Assembly (NCBI RefSeq): GCF_014652915.1
Contig: NZ_BMZS01000016.1
Location: forward strand, 62,001-126,000
Direction of reading: 5' to 3'
Length of the DNA stretch: 64,000 bases
Origin: Thalassobaculum fulvum
GTDB lineage: Bacteria; Pseudomonadota; Alphaproteobacteria; Thalassobaculales; Thalassobaculaceae
How positions within the stretch are numbered: position 1 is the first letter of the stretch; every line of letters starts with the position of its first letter. Positions 9,752 through 18,068 of the stretch are shown here, in pieces. The notes below the pieces were generated by a model. The model was not told where the DNA came from, searched no databases, and worked only from the letters and a program-made list of their open reading frames with translations. The position numbers and the translations under genes were made by a program.

Positions 9752-10165
9752 ATGCTTCCCGCCGTCCAGAGCTTCCTCGCGGGGTTCCCGAACCTGGTGC
9801 TGCACCTCGCCGTCACCCTCGGTCTGCTCGGCGGCGCGGCGGCGCTGTACACGCGCATCACCCCGCACGACGAGATCAAGCTGATCCGGCACGGCAACGT
9901 GGCGGCGGCGATCTCGTTCTCCGGCGCCGTGCTCGGCCTGGCCATTCCGCTCGCCTTCTGCCTGGCCGCCAGCGTCGGCGTCTGGGACATCCTGATCTGG
10001 GGCGTCGTGACCCTGGTCCTGCAGCTGCTGGCCCTGCGGGTGATCGAGGTGGTCATGCAGGGGATGTCGCACCGCATCGAGGCCGGCGAGGTCGGCCCCG
10101 CCGTCCTGCTGTTCGCGGTCAAGCTGTCGGTCGCCGCCATCAACGCCGCCGCCGTCACCGGCTGA
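9752..10165 (+). CDS. DUF350 domain membrane protein
   Basis: This 137-residue inner-membrane protein has four predicted transmembrane segments (about 14-34, 49-71, 74-95 and 112-133). The conserved DUF350 pattern is visible: TRITPHDEIKLIRHGNVAAA between the first two helices, then SGAVLGLAIPLA. The family has no settled biochemical role; members often occur as tandem half-repeat proteins or beside periplasmic enzymes. The gene sits 3 bases after the PilZ gene and 6 bases before the trypsin-like protease gene, which supports a joint function at the inner membrane. Confidence 0.88.
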   Translation: MLPAVQSFLAGFPNLVLHLAVTLGLLGGAAALYTRITPHDEIKLIRHGNVAAAISFSGAVLGLAIPLAFCLAASVGVWDILIWGVVTLVLQLLALRVIEVVMQGMSHRIEAGEVGPAVLLFAVKLSVAAINAAAVTG

Positions 10166-10171
10166 CCGCCC

Positions 10172-11035
10172 GTGCGGTTCGGCAACGACACCCTCGGGCT
10201 GCTGATCGTCGTCGTCGCCCTGCTGGTCGGGGCCCTGACGTCCGGCGGTTTCGGGGACGGCGCGGGTGAGCCCGACGCCCGGATATCGGTGCGCCGGCCG
10301 GCCCCCGTCGGATCGGCCCCCGTGGCACCGTCGCCCGGCCCGCTCCTGCCGCCGCCCTCCCCCGGGGATCCGGTGATCCGGATCGAGCTCGGCCCGAAGA
10401 CCGACAGTTCGGGCACCGCCTTCGCGATCGGCCCCGACATCTGGATGACCGCGCGGCACGTCGCCGACGGCTGCGCCAAGATCGGCATCGTCACCGGCCC
10501 GCGCAGAGCGGTTCGCGGCGGCGAGGTCGTGGTGCACCAGAACGCCGACCTGGCCCTGTTCCGGGCGCCGGTCCGCACCGCTCCGGTCGCGGTCTCCGGC
10601 GACGACCTGCGCGTCGGCCAGGCCGGCTATCACTTCGGGTATCCCCGGGGACAGCCCGGGGCCGTCCGTTCGACCCTGCTCGGCCGCGGCACGATGCGGG
10701 AGTCGGGGCGCTACAGCACACGCGAGCCGGTGCTGGCCTGGGTCGAGGTCGAACGCATCCCGGACACCGACGAGCCGCTGTCCGGGATCAGCGGCGGGCC
10801 GGTGTTCGACTCGGCCGGCCGGCTGGTCGGCGTGCACGTGGCCGGATCGGTCCGCCGCGGCCGGTCGTTCACCACCGCCCCGCGGTCGATGCGCGAACTG
10901 TGGGCCCGGGCCGGCGTCGAACCGCCGACCCGCGGCGGCCCGGTGCCGGCCCTGCACCCCGACGACTTCGCCGCGGTCGGCGAGCAGCTGCGCAAGGATC
11001 TGGTGGTCGCCAAGGCGATCTGCGTCACCGAGTGA
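10172..11035 (+). CDS. Membrane-anchored trypsin-like (S1C) serine protease
   Basis: This 287-residue protein has an N-terminal membrane segment (about 8-24), a Pro-rich spacer (about 43-67) and a chymotrypsin-fold protease domain. The catalytic triad is visible: His in MTARHVADGC (about residue 95), Asp in HQNADLALF (about 127) and Ser in GISGGPVFD (about 207). There is no PDZ domain, unlike DegP/DegS, so it resembles the short trypsin-2 type proteases. It probably acts in the periplasm, tethered to the inner membrane. The start is GTG, 6 bases after the DUF350 stop. The substrate is unknown. The PilZ, DUF350 and protease genes form a compact three-gene unit. Confidence 0.87.
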   Translation: MRFGNDTLGLLIVVVALLVGALTSGGFGDGAGEPDARISVRRPAPVGSAPVAPSPGPLLPPPSPGDPVIRIELGPKTDSSGTAFAIGPDIWMTARHVADGCAKIGIVTGPRRAVRGGEVVVHQNADLALFRAPVRTAPVAVSGDDLRVGQAGYHFGYPRGQPGAVRSTLLGRGTMRESGRYSTREPVLAWVEVERIPDTDEPLSGISGGPVFDSAGRLVGVHVAGSVRRGRSFTTAPRSMRELWARAGVEPPTRGGPVPALHPDDFAAVGEQLRKDLVVAKAICVTE

Positions 11036-11257
11036 CCGGCGACGCGATGCCCCTTGCACCCGAGCGAACTTGCGCATAGCGTGCGCGTCCATGAACACGT
11101 CGATCCGCCGCACCAGCCTGCGACGCCGTCCCTCCTAGGGGCGGGCATCGACGCGTTTTCATTCCTGAAATCCCGCGTTCCACCCGCCGCCGAGTGCTCG
11201 GCTGCCGCGGGTGTTTGCGTGTCCGAGTCCTCGCCGTCACCCCCGAGAGGACCCGAC

Positions 11258-12439
11258 ATGAGCATCCCGCAGTCACCGTTCGCCGCCCTGATGGACATAG
11301 CCCCCCGGCCGCCCGTCGTGTTCGCCGACGGCCAGGGCTCCTGGCTGTACGACACCCAGGGCAAGCGCTACCTGGACCTGGTGCAGGGCTGGGCCGTCAC
11401 CTGCCTCGGCCACAGCCCGGCGCCGGTCGTCAAGGCGCTGACCGAGCAGGCCGCCCGCCTGATCAACTGCAGCCCGGCCTACCACAACGAGCAGGCGGTC
11501 AAGCTGGCGCAGGCGCTGACCCGTGCCAGCGGGCTGGACCAGGCGTTCTTCGCCAACTCCGGTGCCGAGGCCAACGAGGGCGCCATCAAGCTGGCCCGGA
11601 AATGGGGCGAGAAGCACCGCGGCGGCGCCTACGAGATCGTCACCACCGTCAACGGCTTCCACGGCCGGACGCTGGCGACCATGTCGGCCTCCGGCAAGCC
11701 GGCCTGGAAAACCCTGTTCGAGCCCAAGGTTCCGGGCTTCCCGAAGGTCCCGCTCGGCGACATCGCGGCGGTCGAGGGGGCGATCACCGACCGCACCGTC
11801 GCCGTCATGCTGGAGCCGATCCAGGGCGAGGCCGGGGTGATACCGGCCGGCATCGAGTACCTGAAGGCGCTGCGGGAGCTGACTGAAAAGCGCGGCATCC
11901 TGCTGATCCTCGACGAGATCCAGACCGGCATGGGCCGCACCGGCAGCCTGTTCGCGTTCGAGCAGGCCGGCATCCGCCCCGATGTCATGACCCTGGGCAA
12001 GGGTCTCGGCGGCGGCGTGCCGCTGGCCGCCCTGCTGGCCCGGCGGGAAGTGTGCTGCTTCGAGTACGGCGACCAGGGCGGCACCTTCAACGGCAACCCG
12101 CTGATGTGCGCGGTCGGATCGGCGGTGCTGGCCGAGATCACGGCACCCGGCTTCCTGGACCGGGTCCAGGCGGCCGGCGCCCGGCTGTGGAAGGGGCTGG
12201 AGACCCTGGCGGTGCGGCACGGCTACGGCGCGGTTCGGGGCCAGGGCCTGCTGCTCGCTCTCGACCTCAAGAAGCCGGTTGGGCCGGCGATCGTCGAGCA
12301 GGCGCTGGCCGACGGCCTGCTGCTGAACGCGCCGCGGCCGGACACGCTGCGGTTCATGCCGGCCCTGACGATCTCCGACACCGAGATCGCGCAGGCGATG
12401 ACCATGCTCGACGGGGTGTGCGGCAAGGTCGGGGGGTGA
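11258..12439 (+). CDS. Class III aminotransferase, acetylornithine aminotransferase-like
   Basis: This PLP enzyme of 393 residues belongs to the ArgD group. Key features are [35 protein letters not shown], the PLP-ring aspartate in [14 protein letters not shown] (about residue 219) and the Schiff-base lysine in TLGKGLGGG (about 248). ArgD transfers the amino group between N-acetylornithine and 2-oxoglutarate in arginine synthesis. Related enzymes act on succinylornithine or GABA, and no argF or other arg gene lies beside it, so the exact substrate is inferred. The ATG at 11258 was chosen because GAGAGG lies at 11245-11250 and the protein then starts just before the conserved core; longer in-frame readings extend into non-conserved sequence. 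Confidence 0.88.
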   Translation: MSIPQSPFAALMDIAPRPPVVFADGQGSWLYDTQGKRYLDLVQGWAVTCLGHSPAPVVKALTEQAARLINCSPAYHNEQAVKLAQALTRASGLDQAFFANSGAEANEGAIKLARKWGEKHRGGAYEIVTTVNGFHGRTLATMSASGKPAWKTLFEPKVPGFPKVPLGDIAAVEGAITDRTVAVMLEPIQGEAGVIPAGIEYLKALRELTEKRGILLILDEIQTGMGRTGSLFAFEQAGIRPDVMTLGKGLGGGVPLAALLARREVCCFEYGDQGGTFNGNPLMCAVGSAVLAEITAPGFLDRVQAAGARLWKGLETLAVRHGYGAVRGQGLLLALDLKKPVGPAIVEQALADGLLLNAPRPDTLRFMPALTISDTEIAQAMTMLDGVCGKVGG

Positions 12440-12511
12440 CCCGACGGAACGGCAGGCGGAGCCCGGCCGCCAAGAACGGCGAGCCGGGTTCCGGACTGCG
12501 TCCGGTGGGTA

Positions 12512-13597
12512 TCAGAACGACAGGGTGACGCCGGTGACGGCGGCCCAGCCGTCGTTGTCGGTACCGCTGTCGGCCTGGAATCGGCTGCGGAACACCGAGG
12601 CCAGCAGGCTCACGCCGGGGCCGACCTCGTAGCTGCCGGACAGCATCACCGTCTCGTGCTTGCTGTCGCCGGCGGCGGCGGAGTCCGCGACCTTGCCGTT
12701 GTAGTAGGACAGCGAGACCTGGAAGGCGTCGAAAGCATAGGCCACGCCGACGTCGTAGCCGCGGCCGTCGAACGACACCGCCGGGTCGGTGCCGGCCGAG
12801 CCGTTGCCCCTGGTGTCGGCGTAGGAGGCGCCGAAGGTGAAGCCGGCATAGCCGATGTTGCCGCCGACGCTGTAGCCCTCGGCGTCGTCGATGCCGGTCG
12901 AGCCCTTCGGCTTGTCGGCCCGCAGGTAGCCGGCGGCCAGCGCCACCTCGACCTCGCCGAGGGTCTGCACGTAGTTCACGCCGACCGCGACGCCGTTCCG
13001 GTACAGGTCGCCGGCGGGCTGGTCGTTCACGTCCCGCTCGAACTCGGGGATGTACGAGACGCCGAGCTGGAAGCCCTCGAAACGCGGCGTGAAGTACGAG
13101 ATCTTCGTCGCCTGGTCCTCGCCGAGGTACAGGTAGGTCGACTGGAACGCCGAGTCGCCGTCGGCTGTGCTCGGGTTGACGATCCAATCGGAGATGTCGC
13201 TGTCGTTGACCCCGAAGCCGACATCGGGCGCGCTGTACTGCATCAGCGCGGCAGCACTGTCGCGCGAGCCGATCTCGAGCCGGCCGAAGCCGTGCTCCAG
13301 CCACAGATGGCTGCCGTCGATCTGCTCGCCCTGGGCGGTCTCCGACTTCAGGCCGACCTCGACGCCGACCTGCAGGCCGGTGTCGAGGGTGAAGTCGCCC
13401 CCGAACACCACGGTGCCGTCGCTCTTGACGTCGAGACCGGTGAAGTCGCCGCCACCGACGTTGTCGTTGTCAGCATAGCCGAAATACTGGGTGAACTCAC
13501 CGCCGACATTGACCTGCAACCGATCGGCGGCGATTGCCGGCGACGCGACCGCACCGGCGAGCAGAGCGCCGATAGCGGCGCGACCATAGGAACGCAT
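12512..13597 (-). CDS. Gram-negative porin
   Basis: This outer-membrane beta-barrel protein of 361 residues has a Sec signal peptide (AAIGALLAGAVASPAIA, cleavage near residue 23). The mature chain alternates polar and hydrophobic residues, rich in Gly, Tyr and Asp. It carries GFGRLEIGSRDSAAALMQY, the porin block of alphaproteobacteria that precedes the constriction loop. It ends in VTGVTLSF, with the terminal Phe recognised by the BAM complex. It should form a trimeric general-diffusion channel; selectivity is unknown. GGGGGTA lies ahead of the ATG. It converges with the ArgD-like gene across 72 bases that contain GC-rich inverted sequence but no clear T-run. Confidence 0.9.
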   Translation of the reverse strand: MRSYGRAAIGALLAGAVASPAIAADRLQVNVGGEFTQYFGYADNDNVGGGDFTGLDVKSDGTVVFGGDFTLDTGLQVGVEVGLKSETAQGEQIDGSHLWLEHGFGRLEIGSRDSAAALMQYSAPDVGFGVNDSDISDWIVNPSTADGDSAFQSTYLYLGEDQATKISYFTPRFEGFQLGVSYIPEFERDVNDQPAGDLYRNGVAVGVNYVQTLGEVEVALAAGYLRADKPKGSTGIDDAEGYSVGGNIGYAGFTFGASYADTRGNGSAGTDPAVSFDGRGYDVGVAYAFDAFQVSLSYYNGKVADSAAAGDSKHETVMLSGSYEVGPGVSLLASVFRSRFQADSGTDNDGWAAVTGVTLSF

Positions 13598-13664
13598 TTC
13601 GGGTACCCCCGTTTACGAAGCCACACACGCCAACCGGCCGGACCGAAATCAGGCCGGCCGGCTC

Positions 13665-14195
13665 TCAATGCACTGAAAGGGACGCCGGAACGACGGCCCG
13701 GATGTCGTGATGCTTCCCCCCGAAGCGCCCCGCGTCGTACTCGCGACGCAGCGGAACCCTTAGTTGATGAGCCTGCATGATCGCCGCGATCTCGGCAATC
13801 AACTCCTTGGCGAGCCGGGCCGAGGCCGGCGGCAACCATTCCCGGAGCTTCGAAATCGTGTCGACGGGCCGCCTCGCCTGCTCGAACGCCACCGCCGCCA
13901 GCAGGTCGCGTTCTCCGTCGCCGACCGTCGCGCAGTGCGTGCAGCGCACGTCGCGCGGCGAGGTGGCGGCATCGAGGGTGACGACCAGGATCGCTTCGAG
14001 CGGCCGGACGATGTCGGCGACACCGCCGGATCCGAAGCCGGCGCGCATCAGCGGGATCGGGTCGGTCCGGGCCTTCAGGCAGGACACCCAGTGTCGGATG
14101 CCCCAGACCAGCAGGGCCTCGGCGGTGGACAGGGCATGCACCGCGAGCTCGTCCGGTTCGTCCCGCCCGAGTTCGCCTGTCCGCTTCGCCTGCAT
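13665..14195 (-). CDS. Conserved hypothetical protein
   Basis: I do not recognise this 176-residue protein. A good ribbon of evidence supports translation: GGAGGCGAGG directly precedes the ATG at 14195. The middle contains a CTHC motif (about residue 85) that could bind a metal, and the chain is predicted mainly helical with no signal peptide or membrane segment. The C-terminus carries HHDIRAVVPASLSVH. It lies upstream of the porin on the same strand, 67 bases away, and downstream of the flavoprotein gene. Its upstream region has two 13-bp direct repeats (14243-14280), suggesting its own regulated promoter. Confidence 0.65.
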   Translation of the reverse strand: MQAKRTGELGRDEPDELAVHALSTAEALLVWGIRHWVSCLKARTDPIPLMRAGFGSGGVADIVRPLEAILVVTLDAATSPRDVRCTHCATVGDGERDLLAAVAFEQARRPVDTISKLREWLPPASARLAKELIAEIAAIMQAHQLRVPLRREYDAGRFGGKHHDIRAVVPASLSVH

Positions 14196-14242
14196 GCCTC
14201 GCCTCCAACCAACAGCGGCTCCGAGGCATGTTCACTATTGTT

Positions 14243-14280
14243 ATTGCGAAGCGTTTGCAACAAAGAAATTGCGAAACGTT
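14243..14280 (-). promoter_or_regulatory. Paired 13-bp direct repeats upstream of the 13665-14195 gene
   Basis: ATTGCGAAGCGTT at 14243-14255 and ATTGCGAAACGTT at 14268-14280 match at 12 of 13 positions, with starts 25 bases apart. They sit in an AT-rich island about 50-85 bases upstream of the hypothetical gene that starts at 14195. The spacing and position fit tandem sites for a DNA-binding regulator; no regulator gene lies nearby. Confidence 0.4.
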
Positions 14281-14299
14281 CTCACTCGCAGGGTTTCCG

Positions 14300-16768
14300 C
14301 TATGCGCGCATCCGGGCCCCCGTCGGGTCGTACAACGGGTGCAGAGAGGCCTCGGCGGACACAATCGTGCCGGCCACGTCGACCGAGAACGCCGACGACA
14401 GCAGCCCCTCCACCGGTTCGCCGGCACGGCACGGCACGTAGCCGAGGCCGACCGCGCCGCCGAGCCAATGCCCGTAGGCGCCCGAACTGATCCGCCCGAC
14501 CGGCCGGCCGTCCCGAAGGATCGGCTCGTTGTGGTAGAGCAGCGGCCCTGGATCGGTCAGCCGGAACTGCAGCAGCCGGTTCTCCAGCCCGGCCTCGCGC
14601 CGGCGCAGCACCGCCTCGCGGCCGACGAAGTCGCCGAACGCCGAGCGCGGCTTGCCGGTCTTCACCGCGAAGCCGAGGCCGGCCTCCAGCACGTGGTCCT
14701 CGCCGGAGATGTCGTGGCCGTAGTGCCGGTAGGCCTTCTCGATCCGACAGGAATCCAGGGCGTGCATCCCGCACAGCCGCAGACCGTGCGCGGCCCCGCT
14801 CTCCAGCACCGCGTCGAACACGTGACGCGCCATGTCGGCCGACACGTACAGCTCCCAGCCGAGCTCGCCGACGTAGCTGAGGCGATGCGCCCGGGCGAGT
14901 CCCATGCCGATCTCGATCTCGCGGGCGGTGCCGAACGGAAACGCCTCGTTGCCAAGGTCCTGGGGGGTGAGCGGTTGCAGCACCGCGCGGGCGTTCGGCC
15001 CCATGACCGCGATCACCGCCTCGGCCGCGGTGACGTCGATGATCGCGCAGCGCGCGCCCTCGGGAAGGTGCCGGCGCAGCCACGCCAGGTCCCGGGTCTG
15101 GTGGGCCGCCGCGGTCACCACCAGGAACGCGGTCTCCGACAGCCGGGTGACGGTCAGGTCGGCCTCGATGCCGCCGCGCCGGTTGAGCCACTGGGTGTAG
15201 ACGCAGCGCCCGACCGGCACCGCCACGTCGTTCGCCGAGACCAGCTGCAGAAGCGCCTCGGCATCCGGTCCCTCGACCCGGAACTTGGCGAACGACGACA
15301 GGTCGAACAGCCCGCAGGCCTCGCGCACCGCCCGGTGCTCGGCCGCCGAGTGTGCGAACCAGTTCTGCCGGCCCCAGGAATACCGGTACTCGGCCGCCTC
15401 GCCGCGCGCCGCCGCCTCCGGCGGCAGGAACCAGTTGGCCCGTTCCCAGCCGGCGGTCTCGCCGAAGCAGGCGCCCCGCGCCGCCAGCCGCTCGTGCAGC
15501 GGCGAGCTTCGCACGCCGCGCGCTGTCGCCACCTGCCGGTACGGGAAGTGGTCGGCATACAGCAGGCCCAGCGCCTCGCGGGCGCGGGCGACGAGATAGG
15601 TCTTGTTGGCCTGGAACGGCTGCATGCGCCGGATGTCGACGTCGCCCAAATCCATCGGCGGCTCGCCGGCGTCCATCCACTCGGCCAGCGCCTTGCCGGC
15701 GCCGCCAGCCGACTGGATCCCGATCGAGTTGAAGCCGGCCGCGACGTAGAAGTTCCGCAGGTTCGGCGCCTCGCCCAGCAGGTAGCGGTCGTCCGGCGTG
15801 AAGCTCTCCGGCCCGTTGAAGAAGGTGTGGATGCCGGCGCTCTCCAGGGCCGGGAACCGCCTGATCGCCTGCTCCAGGATCGGCTCGAAATGCGCGAAGT
15901 CCTCGGGCAGCTGGTCGAAGCAGAACTCGTCGGGAATGCCGTCCATGCCCCACGGCTTGGCCACCGGCTCGAAGCAGCCGAGCAGGATCTTGCCGGCGTC
16001 CTCCTTGTAGTAGGCGCACTCGTCCGGCACCCGCAGCACCGGCAGGCGCGGCAGCCCGGCGATCGGCTCGGTCACCACATAGAAGTGCTCGCAGGCCTGC
16101 AGCGGCACGTCGACGCCGGCCATCCGGCCGACCTCGCGGCCCCACATGCCGGCGCAGTTCACCACGTACTCGGCCGCCACCGGCCCCTGCTCGGTCTCGA
16201 CCCCGGTCACCCGGCCGTCGCGCGCCGTGACGCCGGTGACCTTGACGTGCTCCAGGATGGTGGCGCCGCGCTGGCGGGCGCCCTTGGCGAGGCCGAGCGC
16301 GATGTTGGCTGGATCGGCCTGGCCGTCGGTCGGCAGGAACACGCCGCCGACCACGCCGTCGGCGTTCAGCAGCGGATAGCGCTCCAGGCACTCGGCCGTC
16401 GACAGGACATGCGCCTCAAGGCCGAACGTGCCGGCCATCGCCGCGCCGCGCCGCAGTTCCTCGAACCGGTCGACGGTCAGCGCCACCGCCAGCGAGCCGC
16501 ACTTGCGGTAGCCGGTGGCGACGCCGGTCTCCGCCTCCAGCCGGTCGTACAGCTCGGCCGAGTACTTGGCGAGCCGGGTCATGTTGTAGGTCGCGCGGAG
16601 CTGGCCGATCAGCCCGGCCGCGTGCCAGGTGGTCCCGGAGGTGAGCTGCTTGCGCTCAAGCAACAGAACGTCGCGCCAGCCCAGCCCCGCGAGGTGATAG
16701 GCGACGGAGCAGCCGATCACCCCGCCGCCGATGACGACGACCCGCGCCTGCCGTGGCGGTTCGACCAA
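14300..16768 (-). CDS. FAD-dependent oxidoreductase with GcvT domain, dimethylglycine/sarcosine dehydrogenase-like
   Basis: This 822-residue two-part flavoprotein begins with an FAD-binding Rossmann motif VVIGGGVIGCSVAYHLA. LTSGTTWHAAGL follows, whose histidine is the covalent FAD attachment site in dimethylglycine and sarcosine dehydrogenases. The oxidoreductase domain (about 1-370) is followed by an FAO_M segment and then GcvT plus GcvT C-terminal domains (about 430-815), which bind tetrahydrofolate. The family oxidises N-methyl groups of dimethylglycine or sarcosine and passes the one-carbon unit to folate. Exact substrate is not determined. The TTG start at 16768 has GGGAGG six bases upstream and begins just before the Rossmann fold; a longer frame to 16810 adds an Arg-rich tail with no support. 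Confidence 0.88.
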   Translation of the reverse strand: MVEPPRQARVVVIGGGVIGCSVAYHLAGLGWRDVLLLERKQLTSGTTWHAAGLIGQLRATYNMTRLAKYSAELYDRLEAETGVATGYRKCGSLAVALTVDRFEELRRGAAMAGTFGLEAHVLSTAECLERYPLLNADGVVGGVFLPTDGQADPANIALGLAKGARQRGATILEHVKVTGVTARDGRVTGVETEQGPVAAEYVVNCAGMWGREVGRMAGVDVPLQACEHFYVVTEPIAGLPRLPVLRVPDECAYYKEDAGKILLGCFEPVAKPWGMDGIPDEFCFDQLPEDFAHFEPILEQAIRRFPALESAGIHTFFNGPESFTPDDRYLLGEAPNLRNFYVAAGFNSIGIQSAGGAGKALAEWMDAGEPPMDLGDVDIRRMQPFQANKTYLVARAREALGLLYADHFPYRQVATARGVRSSPLHERLAARGACFGETAGWERANWFLPPEAAARGEAAEYRYSWGRQNWFAHSAAEHRAVREACGLFDLSSFAKFRVEGPDAEALLQLVSANDVAVPVGRCVYTQWLNRRGGIEADLTVTRLSETAFLVVTAAAHQTRDLAWLRRHLPEGARCAIIDVTAAEAVIAVMGPNARAVLQPLTPQDLGNEAFPFGTAREIEIGMGLARAHRLSYVGELGWELYVSADMARHVFDAVLESGAAHGLRLCGMHALDSCRIEKAYRHYGHDISGEDHVLEAGLGFAVKTGKPRSAFGDFVGREAVLRRREAGLENRLLQFRLTDPGPLLYHNEPILRDGRPVGRISSGAYGHWLGGAVGLGYVPCRAGEPVEGLLSSAFSVDVAGTIVSAEASLHPLYDPTGARMRA

Positions 16769-16876
16769 GGCTGCCCTCCCTCGCCTGCGCCTCCGCGCTG
16801 ACGATTTCACATGACCGGGGAACCGACAACCGGCTCCCGACGGCGGGTCCCCGCAATCGGAGGGCGACCTACGCGG

Positions 16877-17179
16877 TCAGCTGCCCTGCGGCGCGGTTCC
16901 CGGAGCCGGCTGGGTGTAGATCCAGTAGCCGACGATGCCGCCGAGCACGGCACCGGTCAGGTTGGCCATGCCGCCGCCGCCCAGGATATCGAGGAGCACG
17001 GCGCCGGCGAACGCCCCGACCGCGATCGCCGCGATCTGGTCGGCGGTCACGGCGAACGTCGCCGCCTGCTCGGTCGGGGCAGGCGCCGGCGCAGGCGCGG
17101 CCTGCTGGGCGACGGCCGGCACGGCGCCGGCGATCACCAGGCTGATCGCGACGAGCGATACGCGCAGCAGATTGAGCAT
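16877..17179 (-). CDS. Small exported glycine-zipper protein
   Basis: This 100-residue protein has a signal peptide (LLRVSLVAISLVIAGAVPAVAQ), a short Pro/Ala linker and a hydrophobic Gly-rich segment VGAFAGAVLLDILGGGGMAN followed by GAVLGGIVGYWIY. This segment has glycine-zipper character, implying packing in or on a membrane. GGAGGG lies just upstream of the ATG. It is clearly paralogous to the next gene (17257-17796): both share the order TADQ/TTDQ-AAIA-G-VVGA/AGAV-D-LGGGG. The function is unknown. Both genes are read leftward and are separated by 77 bases. Confidence 0.72.
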   Translation of the reverse strand: MLNLLRVSLVAISLVIAGAVPAVAQQAAPAPAPAPTEQAATFAVTADQIAAIAVGAFAGAVLLDILGGGGMANLTGAVLGGIVGYWIYTQPAPGTAPQGS

Positions 17180-17256
17180 TGATCCCTCCTTCGGGCCCGC
17201 GCCCCGGTTGTGAACTGACTCGGCCGCCCCCCGACGACCGGATACGGCAACCGTCG

Positions 17257-17796
17257 TCAGCCGCCCTGCTGGCCGCGCATGGCCGGCAACGACGGAATCT
17301 CCGGCATCTTCAGCTGCTCCGGATTCTCGTACAGCCAGTGCCCGGCGACGCCGCCGGCGGCCGCTCCGGCCAGCGTCGCCAAGCCGCCGCCGCCCAGCAG
17401 ATCGACCGCGATGGCGCCGACGACCGCGCCGCCGGCGATCGCCGCCAACTGGTCGGTGGTGATGACGTAGGGCTGCTGACGGGTGAGGAAGTCCTGGGCA
17501 CCCTGACGGGCGGATTCCGTGAGGCTCTCCAGATCGCGGCGAAGGCGCTGCACCATCGCCTGCAGGTCCGGCGCCTTGATCCCGGCGGCGGGCGCGGCAT
17601 CCGCGGTCGCGGTCACCGCCGGAGCGGTCTCTGTCTTCGGCGCCTCCGCGGCCGGAGCCGCCGGCTGTTCCGCAGCCGGCGGGGTCGCGGCCGGCTGGCT
17701 TTCGGTCGAGCCGGAAGCCGCCTGCTGGGCCGCGGCCGGCAGGATCATGGCGAAGGACACGGCGGCGGCGAGCAGGGTCGCGCGAACGGCTGTCAT
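17257..17796 (-). CDS. Exported glycine-zipper protein, paralogue of the adjacent gene
   Basis: This 179-residue protein has a signal peptide (TLLAAAVSFAMILPAAAQ) and an Ala/Pro/Glu-rich low-complexity stretch to about residue 75. A short amphipathic helix (LQAMVQRLRRDLESLTESAR) comes next, then the conserved glycine-rich hydrophobic segment TTDQLAAIAGGAVVGAIAVD, LLGGGG and GAAAGGVAGHWLYE. The last segment aligns with the C-terminal half of its neighbour at 16877-17179, which suggests duplication. AAGGAG precedes the ATG at 17796. I know no assigned function; an envelope location is inferred from the signal peptide. Confidence 0.72.
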   Translation of the reverse strand: MTAVRATLLAAAVSFAMILPAAAQQAASGSTESQPAATPPAAEQPAAPAAEAPKTETAPAVTATADAAPAAGIKAPDLQAMVQRLRRDLESLTESARQGAQDFLTRQQPYVITTDQLAAIAGGAVVGAIAVDLLGGGGLATLAGAAAGGVAGHWLYENPEQLKMPEIPSLPAMRGQQGG

Positions 17797-18068
17797 CGTG
17801 AACTCCTTGTTCCGGTCGACGCCGTCGAGCGTCGTCCACAGTCTTCGGTAGTATCGCCGGGCGCACCCGAAACGCCCTTGACCTGCATCAACCTCGCAGA
17901 TCGACGCGGCGGATGCATCATTTACCGCAGATCCGTTGCAGTTTTTTGCAGCCGGATCCAATCGGCCGGCCCCGAGCGACCGCCGGCCACGGCGAACACG
18001 GTCGCGTTCGTCCGACGGACGTGCTGAGCTTCCGGCTGCTTCCGCACCGACCCATACGGATCCCGGAC

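Noticed and set aside
17180-17866. Extended upstream frame joined to the small glycine-zipper gene at 16877
   Set aside because: It overlaps the paralogue at 17257-17796 in another frame. The ATG at 17179 has a strong ribosome-binding site and a signal peptide, so the extension is a shadow.
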